From contig VXQZ01000002.1 in NCBI GenBank assembly GCA_009838735.1, positions 1-64,000 on the forward strand: a stretch of DNA of 64,000 bases, in the 5' to 3' direction. The stretch is from Chloroflexota bacterium. Lineage in GTDB: Bacteria > Chloroflexota > Dehalococcoidia > Bin125. Position numbers and translations under genes: made by a program. Positions 16,888 through 24,854 of the stretch are shown piece by piece. The number at the start of each line of letters is the position of its first letter. Within the stretch, counting starts at the first letter, position 1. The notes below the pieces were generated by a model. The model was given only the letters and a program-made list of their open reading frames with translations. It had not been told where the DNA came from and did no database searches.

Positions 16888-17760
16888 TCAGGACTCCTCG
16901 CCCTCGGCATCTCCGCTGTCCATTGGGATCAGCAGTACGTCGCCCGGGTGAATGAAGCTGTAGGCGTCGAGCTTGTTGAGGTTCATGATCGCATCGACCG
17001 TCGAGTTGTAGCGCACGGCGATGTCGTAGAGCGTGTCGCCCTCCTCCACCGTGTACTCGAAGGTGTTGGCGGACTCCGGAACCAGGTCCTCTGCTGCCTC
17101 GTCTGCAGCCGGGGACGCCGCCTTGGGCGCGGCGACGACGATCGGCTTGACCGGCGCCGCTGCCTGTTGGGATTGCGTCACTGATTCGTCATCGGCGGCG
17201 GCAGTTGAGGTCTGGTGCGGTGACGACGTTGATGACGCGGAGGATGTCTGAGAGAGCTGAACCTCCCGGCTGGAGACAGGGGCAGCCTGCGGGGCAGCCA
17301 GTTCACTGTCCCCACTGCGGTCTATCGCCGAAACATCCTCTTCGAGAACCGTCAGTGGTTCCTCCCCGGTTGCATCGGCTGAACCGATCGCACCGCCGAC
17401 AAAGAGCAAAACGGCGAGCGCGGAGATTGGCGCCAGCAATCCGTAGAGCGGGACTCCGGAACTCCCCTGCCCGGACGAACGCCCAGACGAGCTACCAGAA
17501 GAACTCCCAGAAGAGCTCCATGCCGCTCCACTGAGCCCGTAGGCCCCCACGTCTGCAAACGGACGTGAACCACCGGCCTGCCGCCTGTCCTGGTCGGACA
17601 GGTATCGATTCCGCCACCAGACATAAGCGGCAGCCAGCCCGATCAGAATGCCGACGATTAGCAACCAGATCCCCGGACCAGGCCAGGTCAGATGGAAGAG
17701 CAGGAGTAGGAGAAACGCGGCAGCGGCTGTGGCTGCGCCCGGCTTGAGGGGAATGCGCAT
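16888..17760 (-). CDS. Membrane-anchored LysM domain protein
   Basis: A 290-aa protein with two hydrophobic segments near the N-terminus (about residues 10-50), a Ser/Gly-rich stretch (GSSSGSSSGRSSGQGSS), a third transmembrane helix (LYGLLAPISALAVLLFVGGA), a long Ser/Ala/Gln linker and a C-terminal LysM domain (YTVEEGDTLYDIAVRYNS through HPGDVLLIP). LysM domains bind N-acetylglucosamine polymers such as peptidoglycan, so it probably links the membrane to the wall or to exopolysaccharide. It is convergent with lipA (16-nt gap). No enzymatic domain is seen. Confidence 0.85.
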   Translation of the reverse strand: MRIPLKPGAATAAAAFLLLLLFHLTWPGPGIWLLIVGILIGLAAAYVWWRNRYLSDQDRRQAGGSRPFADVGAYGLSGAAWSSSGSSSGSSSGRSSGQGSSGVPLYGLLAPISALAVLLFVGGAIGSADATGEEPLTVLEEDVSAIDRSGDSELAAPQAAPVSSREVQLSQTSSASSTSSPHQTSTAAADDESVTQSQQAAAPVKPIVVAAPKAASPAADEAAEDLVPESANTFEYTVEEGDTLYDIAVRYNSTVDAIMNLNKLDAYSFIHPGDVLLIPMDSGDAEGEES

Positions 17761-17851
17761 GAATGTCGTGGACCCAGCCGCCGAATCACCGACGGAGTCA
17801 CTCTAGCCCAGAACTTCGCGGACTGGCATGAGCATGGCGCGTCAGGTCGCG

Positions 17852-17857
17852 TACACT
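17852..17857 (+). promoter_or_regulatory. -10 TACACT upstream of oxoamine synthase
   Basis: TACACT lies 67 nt before the ATG at 17925, in the 164-nt gap between divergent genes. It is the best -10 candidate for the synthase-reductase pair; no strong -35 is seen. Confidence 0.35.
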
Positions 17858-17924
17858 CGCGGAAACAATCAGGTCGACGCGCTTTGCGGCGAGCGCCGCC
17901 GCTGCCAGAGGGAAATCCATCGCG

Positions 17925-19211
17925 ATGACGCAGACGCAGTCGGGTACCCCGTCGCTGACCGAGTTGGCCCAGGCTGCCGGCCTGCGCATGGAGGAAATGG
18001 ACGGTCACCAACGCGAGGTCGGCTCGCCCGACCTGTTTGAGCGAATCTCCCACTTCCAGCTGGCCGACCAGGCCCGCGCCGCCGGACTGTATCCCTTCTT
18101 CCAGCCGATCGAGGTCAACGACGGTCCCGAGGCAATCGTTGACGGCAAACGCGTGATCATGCTCGGATCCAACAACTATCTAGGTTTGACCCGGCACCCT
18201 GATGTTCTGAAGGCCGCGCACGATGCGCTCGACCGCTTCGGTCCCTCCATGACCGGATCGAGATTGCTCAACGGCACTAGCCCGGTGCATCTCGAACTGG
18301 AAGAGGCCCTGGCCGACTTCCTGGGCGCAGAAACCGCGATCGTGTTTTCGACCGGTTATCTGGCCAACCTGGGTGCAGTGTCCGCATTGATTGACCGGCA
18401 TGGCATCTCCGTACTCGACCGGGATGTTCATGCCTCGATCTACGACGCCGCCGGACTCGCTCTGGGCAAGTACACCAGATTTCAACACAACGACCCGGCG
18501 CACCTCGACCGCGTGCTCTCGAATCTCAACCCGGATCAGGCGCGGCTGGTTCTGATCGACGGCGCCTATTCGATGGGTGGCGATCTGGCGCCGCTGCCGG
18601 AGTTGCGTGAGGTTTGCCGCAAGCACCGGACACGAATGCTGGTCGATGATGCTCACGCGATCGGCACCGTCGGACCGAAGGGTCGCGGCACGCGCACACA
18701 CTTCGGGCTAGAGGAACCTGATGACCTGACGATTGGCACGTTCAGCAAGACGCTCGCCTCGGTCGGCGGATTCTGCGCCGGGCCGCACGCCGTGATCGAG
18801 TACGTTCGACACTTCTCGCGGCCGATGCTGTTCACGGCAGCGCTGCCGCCGGCCTCGGCCGCCGCCGCGCTCGCCGCCTTGCGCGTGATCGACGACGAAC
18901 TCTGGCGAGTCAAGCGCGTGCAGGAACTCGGCGAGCGAATGCGGCTTGGTCTGTCCGATCTGGGCTTCGATGTCGCCAACTCGGCAACGCCGATTATCCC
19001 GATCCGTGTGGGTGACGAGGTGCGCACTGCCGCATTCTGGAGAGACCTGTTGACCAACGGCGTCTACACCAACGCCGTCATCGCGCCGGCGGTCCCCCGA
19101 GGCCAGGCGATCCTCCGCACTTCCTACATCGCCACCCACACCGACGAGCAGCTTGAGCGCGCTCTGCAGATCTTTGGCGAAGCGGGTCGCCGCAATGGCG
19201 TCATTGACTAG
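17925..19211 (+). CDS. Alpha-oxoamine synthase, serine palmitoyltransferase-like
   Basis: A 428-aa PLP enzyme that condenses an amino acid with an acyl-CoA. The PLP lysine is K275 in TIGTFSKTLASVGG; the cofactor aspartate and histidine are in DDAHAIGTVG (241-250) and H169 stacks on PLP. LGSNNYLGLTRHP and TGSRLLNGTSPVHLELE are family blocks. Members include BioF, Kbl and serine palmitoyltransferase. The N-terminal extension of about 60 residues and the next gene, an epimerase-type reductase 6 nt away, favour a sphingolipid-type SPT over biotin synthesis, because no bio gene is nearby. This subfamily choice is inference. Confidence 0.85.
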   Translation: MTQTQSGTPSLTELAQAAGLRMEEMDGHQREVGSPDLFERISHFQLADQARAAGLYPFFQPIEVNDGPEAIVDGKRVIMLGSNNYLGLTRHPDVLKAAHDALDRFGPSMTGSRLLNGTSPVHLELEEALADFLGAETAIVFSTGYLANLGAVSALIDRHGISVLDRDVHASIYDAAGLALGKYTRFQHNDPAHLDRVLSNLNPDQARLVLIDGAYSMGGDLAPLPELREVCRKHRTRMLVDDAHAIGTVGPKGRGTRTHFGLEEPDDLTIGTFSKTLASVGGFCAGPHAVIEYVRHFSRPMLFTAALPPASAAAALAALRVIDDELWRVKRVQELGERMRLGLSDLGFDVANSATPIIPIRVGDEVRTAAFWRDLLTNGVYTNAVIAPAVPRGQAILRTSYIATHTDEQLERALQIFGEAGRRNGVID

Positions 19212-19217
19212 TCGGCC

Positions 19218-20195
19218 GTGCGCGTCCTCCTGACCGGTGGAAGCGGGTTTATCGGCGGTCACATTGCCCGCCATCTCGCCGCTGAAGGACATGAGTTGCG
19301 GCTGCTGGTTCGGCCAACCAGCGACACGGCATTCATCGACGATCTCTCCTTCGAGCGGGCGCTCGGCGACCTGAGACGACCCGATTCGCTGGCCGCCGCC
19401 TGCGCCGGTATGGACGCCGTCGTGCATTGCGCCGCAGTGCTGCGGGCCGTCCGGCAAGAGGACTTCATGCAGGCGAACCGCGCCGGCACCGGCGGCCTGG
19501 CCAAGTCGGCCGCCGAGGCTGGAGTCCAGCAATTCGTCTACATCTCCTCGATCGCCGCGCAGGGACCGTCGCGAAGTCTGACGCCTGAGCCGCCTGACAC
19601 TCCTCTGCACCCGGTGTCGGCCTACGGCCGTTCGAAGGCGGCCGGAGAAGTCGAGATACTCAAGCAGAGCGGACGGATGCAGATCACGATGCTGCGCCCT
19701 CCCCTGGTCTACGGGCCCGCCGACGCTGGACTCCTGGCGTTCTTCTGGATGGCTCGCCGGGGCTTCGCCGTGCGGCTGGGAGACGGCACCAACCTGGTCG
19801 ATGCGGTCTATGGGCCGGATCTCGCCGGCGCGGTTTCGGCGGTCCTCAGGGCCGACATTCCCCAGGTGGCGAAATATCACGTAGCGAACGAGTCGGGTCC
19901 GTATAGCTGGAATCAGTTGCTCGCCGCCCTGGGAACTGCAGCAGGCAGGCGACTGTGGATTCCCTCAGTACCGCCTGCCTGCTTCCAGGGTCTGGCGCGC
20001 TGTTCGGAATGGTGGTCTCGGCTGACCAACAATGAACCGATGCTTGACCGCGCGCGTGTCCTTGAGATGCGCCAACCGGCCTGGCTCTGCGATCCGTCTT
20101 CACTGACGCAGGAGACCGGATGGCAAGCCAACACGGCGCTCGCCGATGGCATGCAGGACACCTTCAACTGGTACCGGGAGCAGGGCTGGATCTAG
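19218..20195 (+). CDS. NAD-dependent epimerase/reductase, CerR-like
   Basis: A 325-aa extended short-chain dehydrogenase. It starts with GTG. The NAD(P) motif GGSGFIGGH is at residues 7-15, the catalytic Tyr-Lys pair is in SAYGRSKAAGE, and RPPLVYGPADAGLL follows. The latter YGP-D-GLL segment and the coupling to an SPT-like gene resemble bacterial ceramide-reductase (CerR) type proteins of the epimerase family. If so, it would reduce the 3-keto group of a sphingoid product. A sugar epimerase or a general beta-hydroxy dehydrogenase remains possible. Confidence 0.8.
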   Translation: MRVLLTGGSGFIGGHIARHLAAEGHELRLLVRPTSDTAFIDDLSFERALGDLRRPDSLAAACAGMDAVVHCAAVLRAVRQEDFMQANRAGTGGLAKSAAEAGVQQFVYISSIAAQGPSRSLTPEPPDTPLHPVSAYGRSKAAGEVEILKQSGRMQITMLRPPLVYGPADAGLLAFFWMARRGFAVRLGDGTNLVDAVYGPDLAGAVSAVLRADIPQVAKYHVANESGPYSWNQLLAALGTAAGRRLWIPSVPPACFQGLARCSEWWSRLTNNEPMLDRARVLEMRQPAWLCDPSSLTQETGWQANTALADGMQDTFNWYREQGWI

Positions 20196-20558
20196 CCGAG
20201 GCTCACCCGCCTCCTGCCTGTGGTTGCTGGCTCAACATCTGGGAAACCGGTTACGATCAGAACATAAGCGCTCACGCAACTCCGACGAACAGACGCGCTC
20301 GCTCACACCCTCCCGGAGTCCGGACAATCCTGGAACCAAATGGAATGACGAGGACGAAATCTGACAGAACTGAGCCAGATCTGGACTGATCCGGACAAAT
20401 CTGGACAAATCTGGACAAATCTGAACACCGAAACGCACGATCCACAGCCCTGGACAGGAGATCCCGCCATTGCCCCCGAAAATTACCGCCAAACCACTCC
20501 GCCCAGCCCGGTCGTTGATTGATCGCGGCTGTGTACGGGCTCAGACGCTGAGGAATCG
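20196..20558. other. Intergenic region with a phased repeat array
   Basis: A 363-nt stretch without a credible gene. It contains the 10-bp-phased array described separately. The rest is unremarkable except for a TACGAT hexamer near 20251. Short frames here have no coding character. Confidence 0.6.
20321..20430. repeat. Array of 10-bp phased degenerate repeats
   Basis: Eleven consecutive units of exactly 10 bp. The core is three exact copies of CTGGACAAAT or its shift GGACAAATCT (20393-20422). Flanking units keep GGA or TGA at nearly the same phase (CGGACAATCC, TGGAACCAAA, TGGAATGACG, AGGACGAAAT, CTGACAGAAC, CTGGACTGAT, CTGAACACCG). A 10-bp period places each unit on the same DNA face. A related pattern occurs at 46.2-46.45 kb. 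Confidence 0.75.
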
Positions 20559-21137
20559 ATGACGAGGTTGTGGTCCTTCGATCTCGATGGCGTGTTGGCC
20601 GAGCCGCCGTTCGGTTGGAATCCAGCCATCAACCGCGACGTCGGCCTGCTGCCGGATCCCGACGCCGACCTGCCCATCGTCGACGCCGGACAGCCCTCCG
20701 ATCGTCTACTCGCCGCCACCTGGTACCGATTTCGGTACGTGTTGCGCCCGCCGCGACCAGGAGCGTTACAGGCCGTCAAACTGGCTTCAGCTCATGGCCG
20801 GGTGATCATCCTGACCGGTCGACATGAACGTGGGAGGCGCCCGACCGAGGCCTGGTTGGCCGATCACGGGTTCGCAGCGTACGTTGACGAACTGGTCATG
20901 AACGCGACGCCGCTCAAGTCTGCCCGGTACAAGGAGGCGTATCTACATGGTCGGGAGGCCACACTCCACATAGACGATGACGCCGCAACCGTGGCATTGC
21001 TGGCCCGTTGTGGAATCCCTGCGGCATTGGTCGCCTGGCCACGCAACAGGAATCTTGAGTATCCGCTCGGCGTGACGTTTTGCGAGGATATGTCAGACGT
21101 CTATTCGTTGATCGAACGGATCGCGCTCGATGATTGA
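20559..21137 (+). CDS. HAD-superfamily hydrolase-like protein
   Basis: A 192-aa protein with all four HAD motifs: FDLDGVLAEPP (motif I, nucleophile D8), ILTGR (motif II), a lysine in PLKSARYKEA (motif III) and HIDDDAATV (motif IV). Phosphatase activity is likely, substrate unknown. The Ser/Pro-rich middle and the IDDD motif resemble nucleotidase-like or polynucleotide-phosphatase-like HADs. An ATG follows GAGGAATCG. It overlaps the next gene by 8 nt, so the two are probably co-translated. Confidence 0.8.
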   Translation: MTRLWSFDLDGVLAEPPFGWNPAINRDVGLLPDPDADLPIVDAGQPSDRLLAATWYRFRYVLRPPRPGALQAVKLASAHGRVIILTGRHERGRRPTEAWLADHGFAAYVDELVMNATPLKSARYKEAYLHGREATLHIDDDAATVALLARCGIPAALVAWPRNRNLEYPLGVTFCEDMSDVYSLIERIALDD

Positions 21138-21486
21138 ACCCGTGGAGATCAATGCCAGCGCGCAGGAGGTATGGAACCTACTGAGAGAGGAAGCGCAATC
21201 CGGCGTCGATTCTGGCCATGCCGTCGTGCTCGGGGAAGTGAGAACGCGGGAGCTGTTGCTCGAGATTCAGATGGGGGTTGGCTTCCGGGTGCAGCACGCC
21301 TATCGTCTCGAACGTCTCGGCGAGCGCTGCCAAGTTTCCGACCAGGTGCGGCCGATGGGCTGGCGATGGCGTCTGAGCAATCTGTTTCTGTTCGGTCGCG
21401 GCATCCGCGCCATTGAAGCTGCTTCAGTACAGGGTTTGCGAAATCTGAAGGCCGCCGCGGAGTCGCACGAGAGCGAGTCGCCGTAA
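21130..21486 (+). CDS. SRPBCC-like small protein
   Basis: A 118-aa protein opening MIEPVEINASAQEVWNLL, the typical first strand and helix of SRPBCC/START-like ligand-binding folds, with a beta-rich middle and a C-terminal helix that ends in a charged tail. It is shorter than the usual 140-150 residues. It overlaps the HAD gene by 8 nt. The ligand is unknown. Confidence 0.65.
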   Translation: MIEPVEINASAQEVWNLLREEAQSGVDSGHAVVLGEVRTRELLLEIQMGVGFRVQHAYRLERLGERCQVSDQVRPMGWRWRLSNLFLFGRGIRAIEAASVQGLRNLKAAAESHESESP

Positions 21487-21535
21487 CGCGGCAGCGTTAA
21501 ACATCCACCCGGCGTTCAGCCAGTTGGACCGCCTG

Positions 21536-21588
21536 TGTGGACAATGTGGATAACAAACGGGAAGCGCTTATGTGTACAATGTTGATAG
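21536..21588 (-). promoter_or_regulatory. Paired DnaA-box-like 9-mers
   Basis: Read on the minus strand, 21545-21553 is TTATCCACA and 21536-21544, directly abutting it, is TTGTCCACA. After 17 nt a second abutting pair follows: TTGTACACA (21571-21579) and the weaker CTATCAACA (21580-21588). Three of four match TTRTNCACA and all share one orientation. The site is in the 140-nt gap before the DUF4015-type gene. No dnaA, dnaN or other origin marker is nearby, so a DnaA-responsive or titration site is more likely than oriC. Confidence 0.5.
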
Positions 21589-21626
21589 CGGTAGGGGTGG
21601 TCTTTGGTTGAAGTAGGGCACAACGC

Positions 21627-23033
21627 GTGTTTTCTCATGATGGATGGCCAACCGCCGCAATCTTCAGACTCCTAACACTCATTTCCATCGTAATTCTGGC
21701 GTTTATCGCGGGCGCTTCGCTCCGAGTCGTCGGCGCGGAAGATCCCGGCGTCTCGGAGTCGCAAATCGGAGCAGCGTCGGGCAGTGAGTCCACGGCCCTC
21801 ACATCAGCGGCAGCGTTCAGCCGCAACCTGACCGGTCGCGTCTACGTCTGGGATCAGGGCCGGTTGCGCCCGGCCGCCCAGGCGCGCGTTTCAACCGGCA
21901 GCGCGCTCGTCAGAACCGACAGCAGCGGCCGCTTCGAGTTCGCGCCAGAGCAACGCACCGGCAACCTGTCGATCGTCCAGCCCGGCTACGACGTCGTGCG
22001 GCGACCGATCTACTACGACCAGTCAGTTGTGGTCTTGCGCAACCTGGTCGTGCGAGCGATCTACATTCCATTCGGACTCGTGACCGAGCCTGCGGTGCAG
22101 GCATGGGCGCACGATCTGGTTGACCGCAATCTCATCAACGCCGTGGTCGTCGATATCAAAGACGAAGCGGGCCAGGTCTTCTCCATCGCTGCAACTTCGA
22201 CGGTCGAGCAGATCGGCGCCTCCCGTGAGGGAAGCTCGGTCGCCGCGTTCCTGGACGAACTGCAAGCGAAGGGTGTCTATCGAATCGGGCGGGTCGTGAC
22301 CTTCCTCGATGGCACCTATCCCAGATGGTTTACCGACAATGCCCTGCACAATTTCGCCGGCGGCCTGTTCATCGACAGCATGGGTAGTACCTGGTCATCG
22401 GCCTACAAGTTGGAAGCGCGCACGTACAACATCGAGATAGGCGTCGCGGCTGCCGACTACGTCGAAGAGATTCAGTACGACTACGTCCGCTTGCCGTACG
22501 AGAACGGCCTCCGTGAACGGTTGGACAGAACAGAAGCGGACCGGGTTGCGGCGATCACACAGTTCGCGCAGGAAGCGAGCGAGGCATTGCACCTCGCCGG
22601 CGTGGCCGTTTCATTCGACACCTTCGGAGTCGTCTCAACCGCCGGAAACGATCAGGGCATCGGTCAGTCGGTTGAAGGCTTGGCGCAGCATCTCGACTAC
22701 ATATCGCCGATGGTCTACCCGAGCGGCTGGCATGCCGGCTCCCTGGGCTTTGCTTATCCGCCCGCGCATCCCGGTCCGGTCGTGAAGATCAACGTGGAGG
22801 CGACTGTCGACCTGGCGCGACCGCACGGCACTGCCCTGGTCCGACCGTGGTTGCAGGACTTCCACGATTACCAGGCTCGAGGGCTCCGATATCACTCAGA
22901 GCAAGTGCACGCGCAGATCGCGGCCACCGCGGAGGCTGGCGGGATAGGGTTCATGCTCTGGGACCCGTCCCTGAAATACGAGGAGCTGGCGCTCGAGCAG
23001 GCTCTGACACTGACCTGGTCGCCCTTCAGTTAG
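21627..23033 (+). CDS. Secreted putative glycoside hydrolase (DUF4015-type)
   Basis: A 468-aa exported protein. A signal-anchor segment (about residues 14-32) is followed by a carboxypeptidase-regulatory-like beta domain (LTGRVYVWDQGRL through SIVQPGYDVVRR), then a TIM-barrel region matching the DUF4015 putative glycosidase family: INAVVVDIKDEAGQV, VVTFLDGTYPRWF, IQYDYVRLPYENG, HLDYISPMVYPSGW and GFMLWDPSLKYE. Acidic residues in VDIKDE and QYDYVR are candidate catalytic groups. It starts with GTG. It probably acts on a cell-surface or environmental polysaccharide. Its stop overlaps that of the convergent hydrolase gene by 4 nt. Confidence 0.85.
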   Translation: MFSHDGWPTAAIFRLLTLISIVILAFIAGASLRVVGAEDPGVSESQIGAASGSESTALTSAAAFSRNLTGRVYVWDQGRLRPAAQARVSTGSALVRTDSSGRFEFAPEQRTGNLSIVQPGYDVVRRPIYYDQSVVVLRNLVVRAIYIPFGLVTEPAVQAWAHDLVDRNLINAVVVDIKDEAGQVFSIAATSTVEQIGASREGSSVAAFLDELQAKGVYRIGRVVTFLDGTYPRWFTDNALHNFAGGLFIDSMGSTWSSAYKLEARTYNIEIGVAAADYVEEIQYDYVRLPYENGLRERLDRTEADRVAAITQFAQEASEALHLAGVAVSFDTFGVVSTAGNDQGIGQSVEGLAQHLDYISPMVYPSGWHAGSLGFAYPPAHPGPVVKINVEATVDLARPHGTALVRPWLQDFHDYQARGLRYHSEQVHAQIAATAEAGGIGFMLWDPSLKYEELALEQALTLTWSPFS

Positions 23034-23830
23034 TCCCGTGCGCCCGCTGAGATCCCGTTGCCCCAGCCGGCGTCCACGAGGAACCGGCTGAGTTGACCGT
23101 TGAACTCGGCGGCCCGCTCGAAGTACACGCTGTGTCCGGTGGCCGGCACCTCAAAGTACTGCGAGCCGGGGACGTGGTCGTGGGCGGCCCTCATGACCAG
23201 CGGAGGAATCAGCGGGTCATTGCCGCCGACGACCCAGAGGACGGGCATCGGTAGATTCGCCACGGCGTCGGGGTCCGGACCGAGCTCACCAAGCAAGCCC
23301 CGCAACGCCGGATCGCGCGGAGGGTTCATGGCCATGATCTCGTCATAGAGGAAGGCGAGCGCTGGGTCGCGCTGACGCAGCGACTGATCGTAGGCAAGCA
23401 CGTCCAGACCTTGTCCTTCAGTTCGCTTGCGAGCTTCCTCCCACGGCCCTCTGATTGCGTCCGTGATCAGGCCGCCGGCGGTATCGGCCATGACCAGTGC
23501 AGCGACTCGCTCGGGAGCCTGCAGCGCGGCGCCGAGACAGGTCCAACCACCCATCGATTGCGCAACGAGCGCTGCCCGCTCAATGCGCAGCTCGTCCAGG
23601 AGTGCGATCAGGTCGTCAACGAATGCTGCCGGGCCAGGTCCTCCGGTGGGGATACTGCGACCCCATCCGCGATGATCGAACGCGACGCAGCGATACGAAT
23701 CGGCGAACACCGGCACCTGTTGCCACCAGGAGAGGTGATTTCCTCCGGCACCATGGGCGAAGATGATCGCCGGTCCGCTACCGGTCTCCTCGAAGAAGAT
23801 CTCGCAATTCGGTCGTTCCAGAAACGGCAT
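23030..23830 (-). CDS. Alpha/beta-fold hydrolase
   Basis: A 266-aa single-domain alpha/beta hydrolase. The oxyanion-loop region HGAGGNHLSW, the nucleophile elbow AQSMGGW, the acid in VVGGNDPLIP and the histidine in ATGHSVYFE are all in order. The pattern is typical of esterases, haloperoxidase-like and C-C hydrolases; the substrate cannot be told. I chose the ATG at 23830 (MPFLERPN) since the further open frame has no family similarity and would overlap the divergent gene at 23910. Confidence 0.85.
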   Translation of the reverse strand: MPFLERPNCEIFFEETGSGPAIIFAHGAGGNHLSWWQQVPVFADSYRCVAFDHRGWGRSIPTGGPGPAAFVDDLIALLDELRIERAALVAQSMGGWTCLGAALQAPERVAALVMADTAGGLITDAIRGPWEEARKRTEGQGLDVLAYDQSLRQRDPALAFLYDEIMAMNPPRDPALRGLLGELGPDPDAVANLPMPVLWVVGGNDPLIPPLVMRAAHDHVPGSQYFEVPATGHSVYFERAAEFNGQLSRFLVDAGWGNGISAGARD

Positions 23831-23909
23831 GACAAGCCCCGGTTCACCAACGCGTACGCTTCCTGATGCAACGCCGAGGCTATCAGCGCGTCTGAGTGGG
23901 GAGTGACGC

Positions 23910-24854
23910 ATGGCGACGATGCGAATCGCCCTGACCGGCGCTGCGCAGCCCGACGGCTCCGCGATTGCACGTGAACTGGATCGCCACGATGTTGAAGTCG
24001 TGCCGCTCGATGTTGGCGATTCTGCGCAACTGGCAGGAACGCTCAGCACTGTCACTCATGTCGTTCACGCTCGCTCGTTGAACGAACCGGGATTGGCCCC
24101 CGCTGCGTATGCCGAGGTCAACGTGCATTCGACGACGACACTGCTTGATGCTTGCAGGCAGGCAGAACTCCAGCAGGTCGTGTTCCTTTCGACCACTGAG
24201 ACATATGGCAGACGGCTCCCTCCCTGGCCGGTGACCGAGAGCTGGGTTCCGCGACCGGTCGGTCCGGCGCTGCAGAGCCGGGTGGCGGCGGAGCGGGTCG
24301 CGCGCACATACCGGCGACGCGTGCCGCTGTCGATTCTGCGCCCGGCCCCGGTGATCGTCAACGGAGAGGGATCGCTGATGCGGGTGATCCGGCACTTCAT
24401 CTCCCGGCCGAGAGCCGCGCTCGTTGGGGGTGGACAGGCGCCCGTCTCCGTTCTGGCCGCGGCCGACCTCGGCCGCGCCGTGTGGGCAATGATCAGCCAG
24501 CCCGAAGAAGCCGTCGACCAGGTCTTTCATGCCGCCTCGGCGCATACGACCTGGCGAGATCTCGCCGTTGAGGCCTGTCAACTGCGAGGGATCGAAGAGC
24601 GATTCTGGAACGCGCCCTACGGATTGGCGCGCGGTCTCGACGCTTGTCGCCTGGCCGGGTGGGTGTTGCCGGAGCCCGAAGGCGTGGACGCCTACGTCAC
24701 AACGACCGGCAGTCCGCACCTGATCGATGATTCACGGGCTCGAGTAACGCTCGGTTACGCTCCCGTGCTCGGCGTCAGAGCGGCGCTGGCTCAGGCGCTC
24801 GACGTCTACCGGCCGAGTCCGAATGAGGAGGCCGGAGTTGAGGCCCCGGATTAG
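23910..24854 (+). CDS. NAD(P)-binding epimerase-like protein, catalytic pair lost
   Basis: A 314-aa member of the extended SDR fold. The N-terminal glycine motif is degenerate (TGAAQPDGSA) and the segment that normally holds Tyr-x3-Lys reads VGPALQSRVAAERV, lacking both residues. STTETYG, LRPAPVIVNG and a C-terminal substrate-domain remnant keep the fold recognisable. It may bind nucleotide without oxidoreductase chemistry or act on another substrate. It is convergent with the malic enzyme gene (4-nt overlap). Confidence 0.7.
   Translation: MATMRIALTGAAQPDGSAIARELDRHDVEVVPLDVGDSAQLAGTLSTVTHVVHARSLNEPGLAPAAYAEVNVHSTTTLLDACRQAELQQVVFLSTTETYGRRLPPWPVTESWVPRPVGPALQSRVAAERVARTYRRRVPLSILRPAPVIVNGEGSLMRVIRHFISRPRAALVGGGQAPVSVLAAADLGRAVWAMISQPEEAVDQVFHAASAHTTWRDLAVEACQLRGIEERFWNAPYGLARGLDACRLAGWVLPEPEGVDAYVTTTGSPHLIDDSRARVTLGYAPVLGVRAALAQALDVYRPSPNEEAGVEAPD

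Noticed and set aside
20321-20430. CRISPR array
   Set aside because: Units are 10 bp and contiguous, with no spacers and no cas genes nearby.
21536-21588. Chromosomal origin oriC
   Set aside because: No dnaA, dnaN or recF, and no clear AT-rich unwinding stretch. Kept only as DnaA-like boxes.
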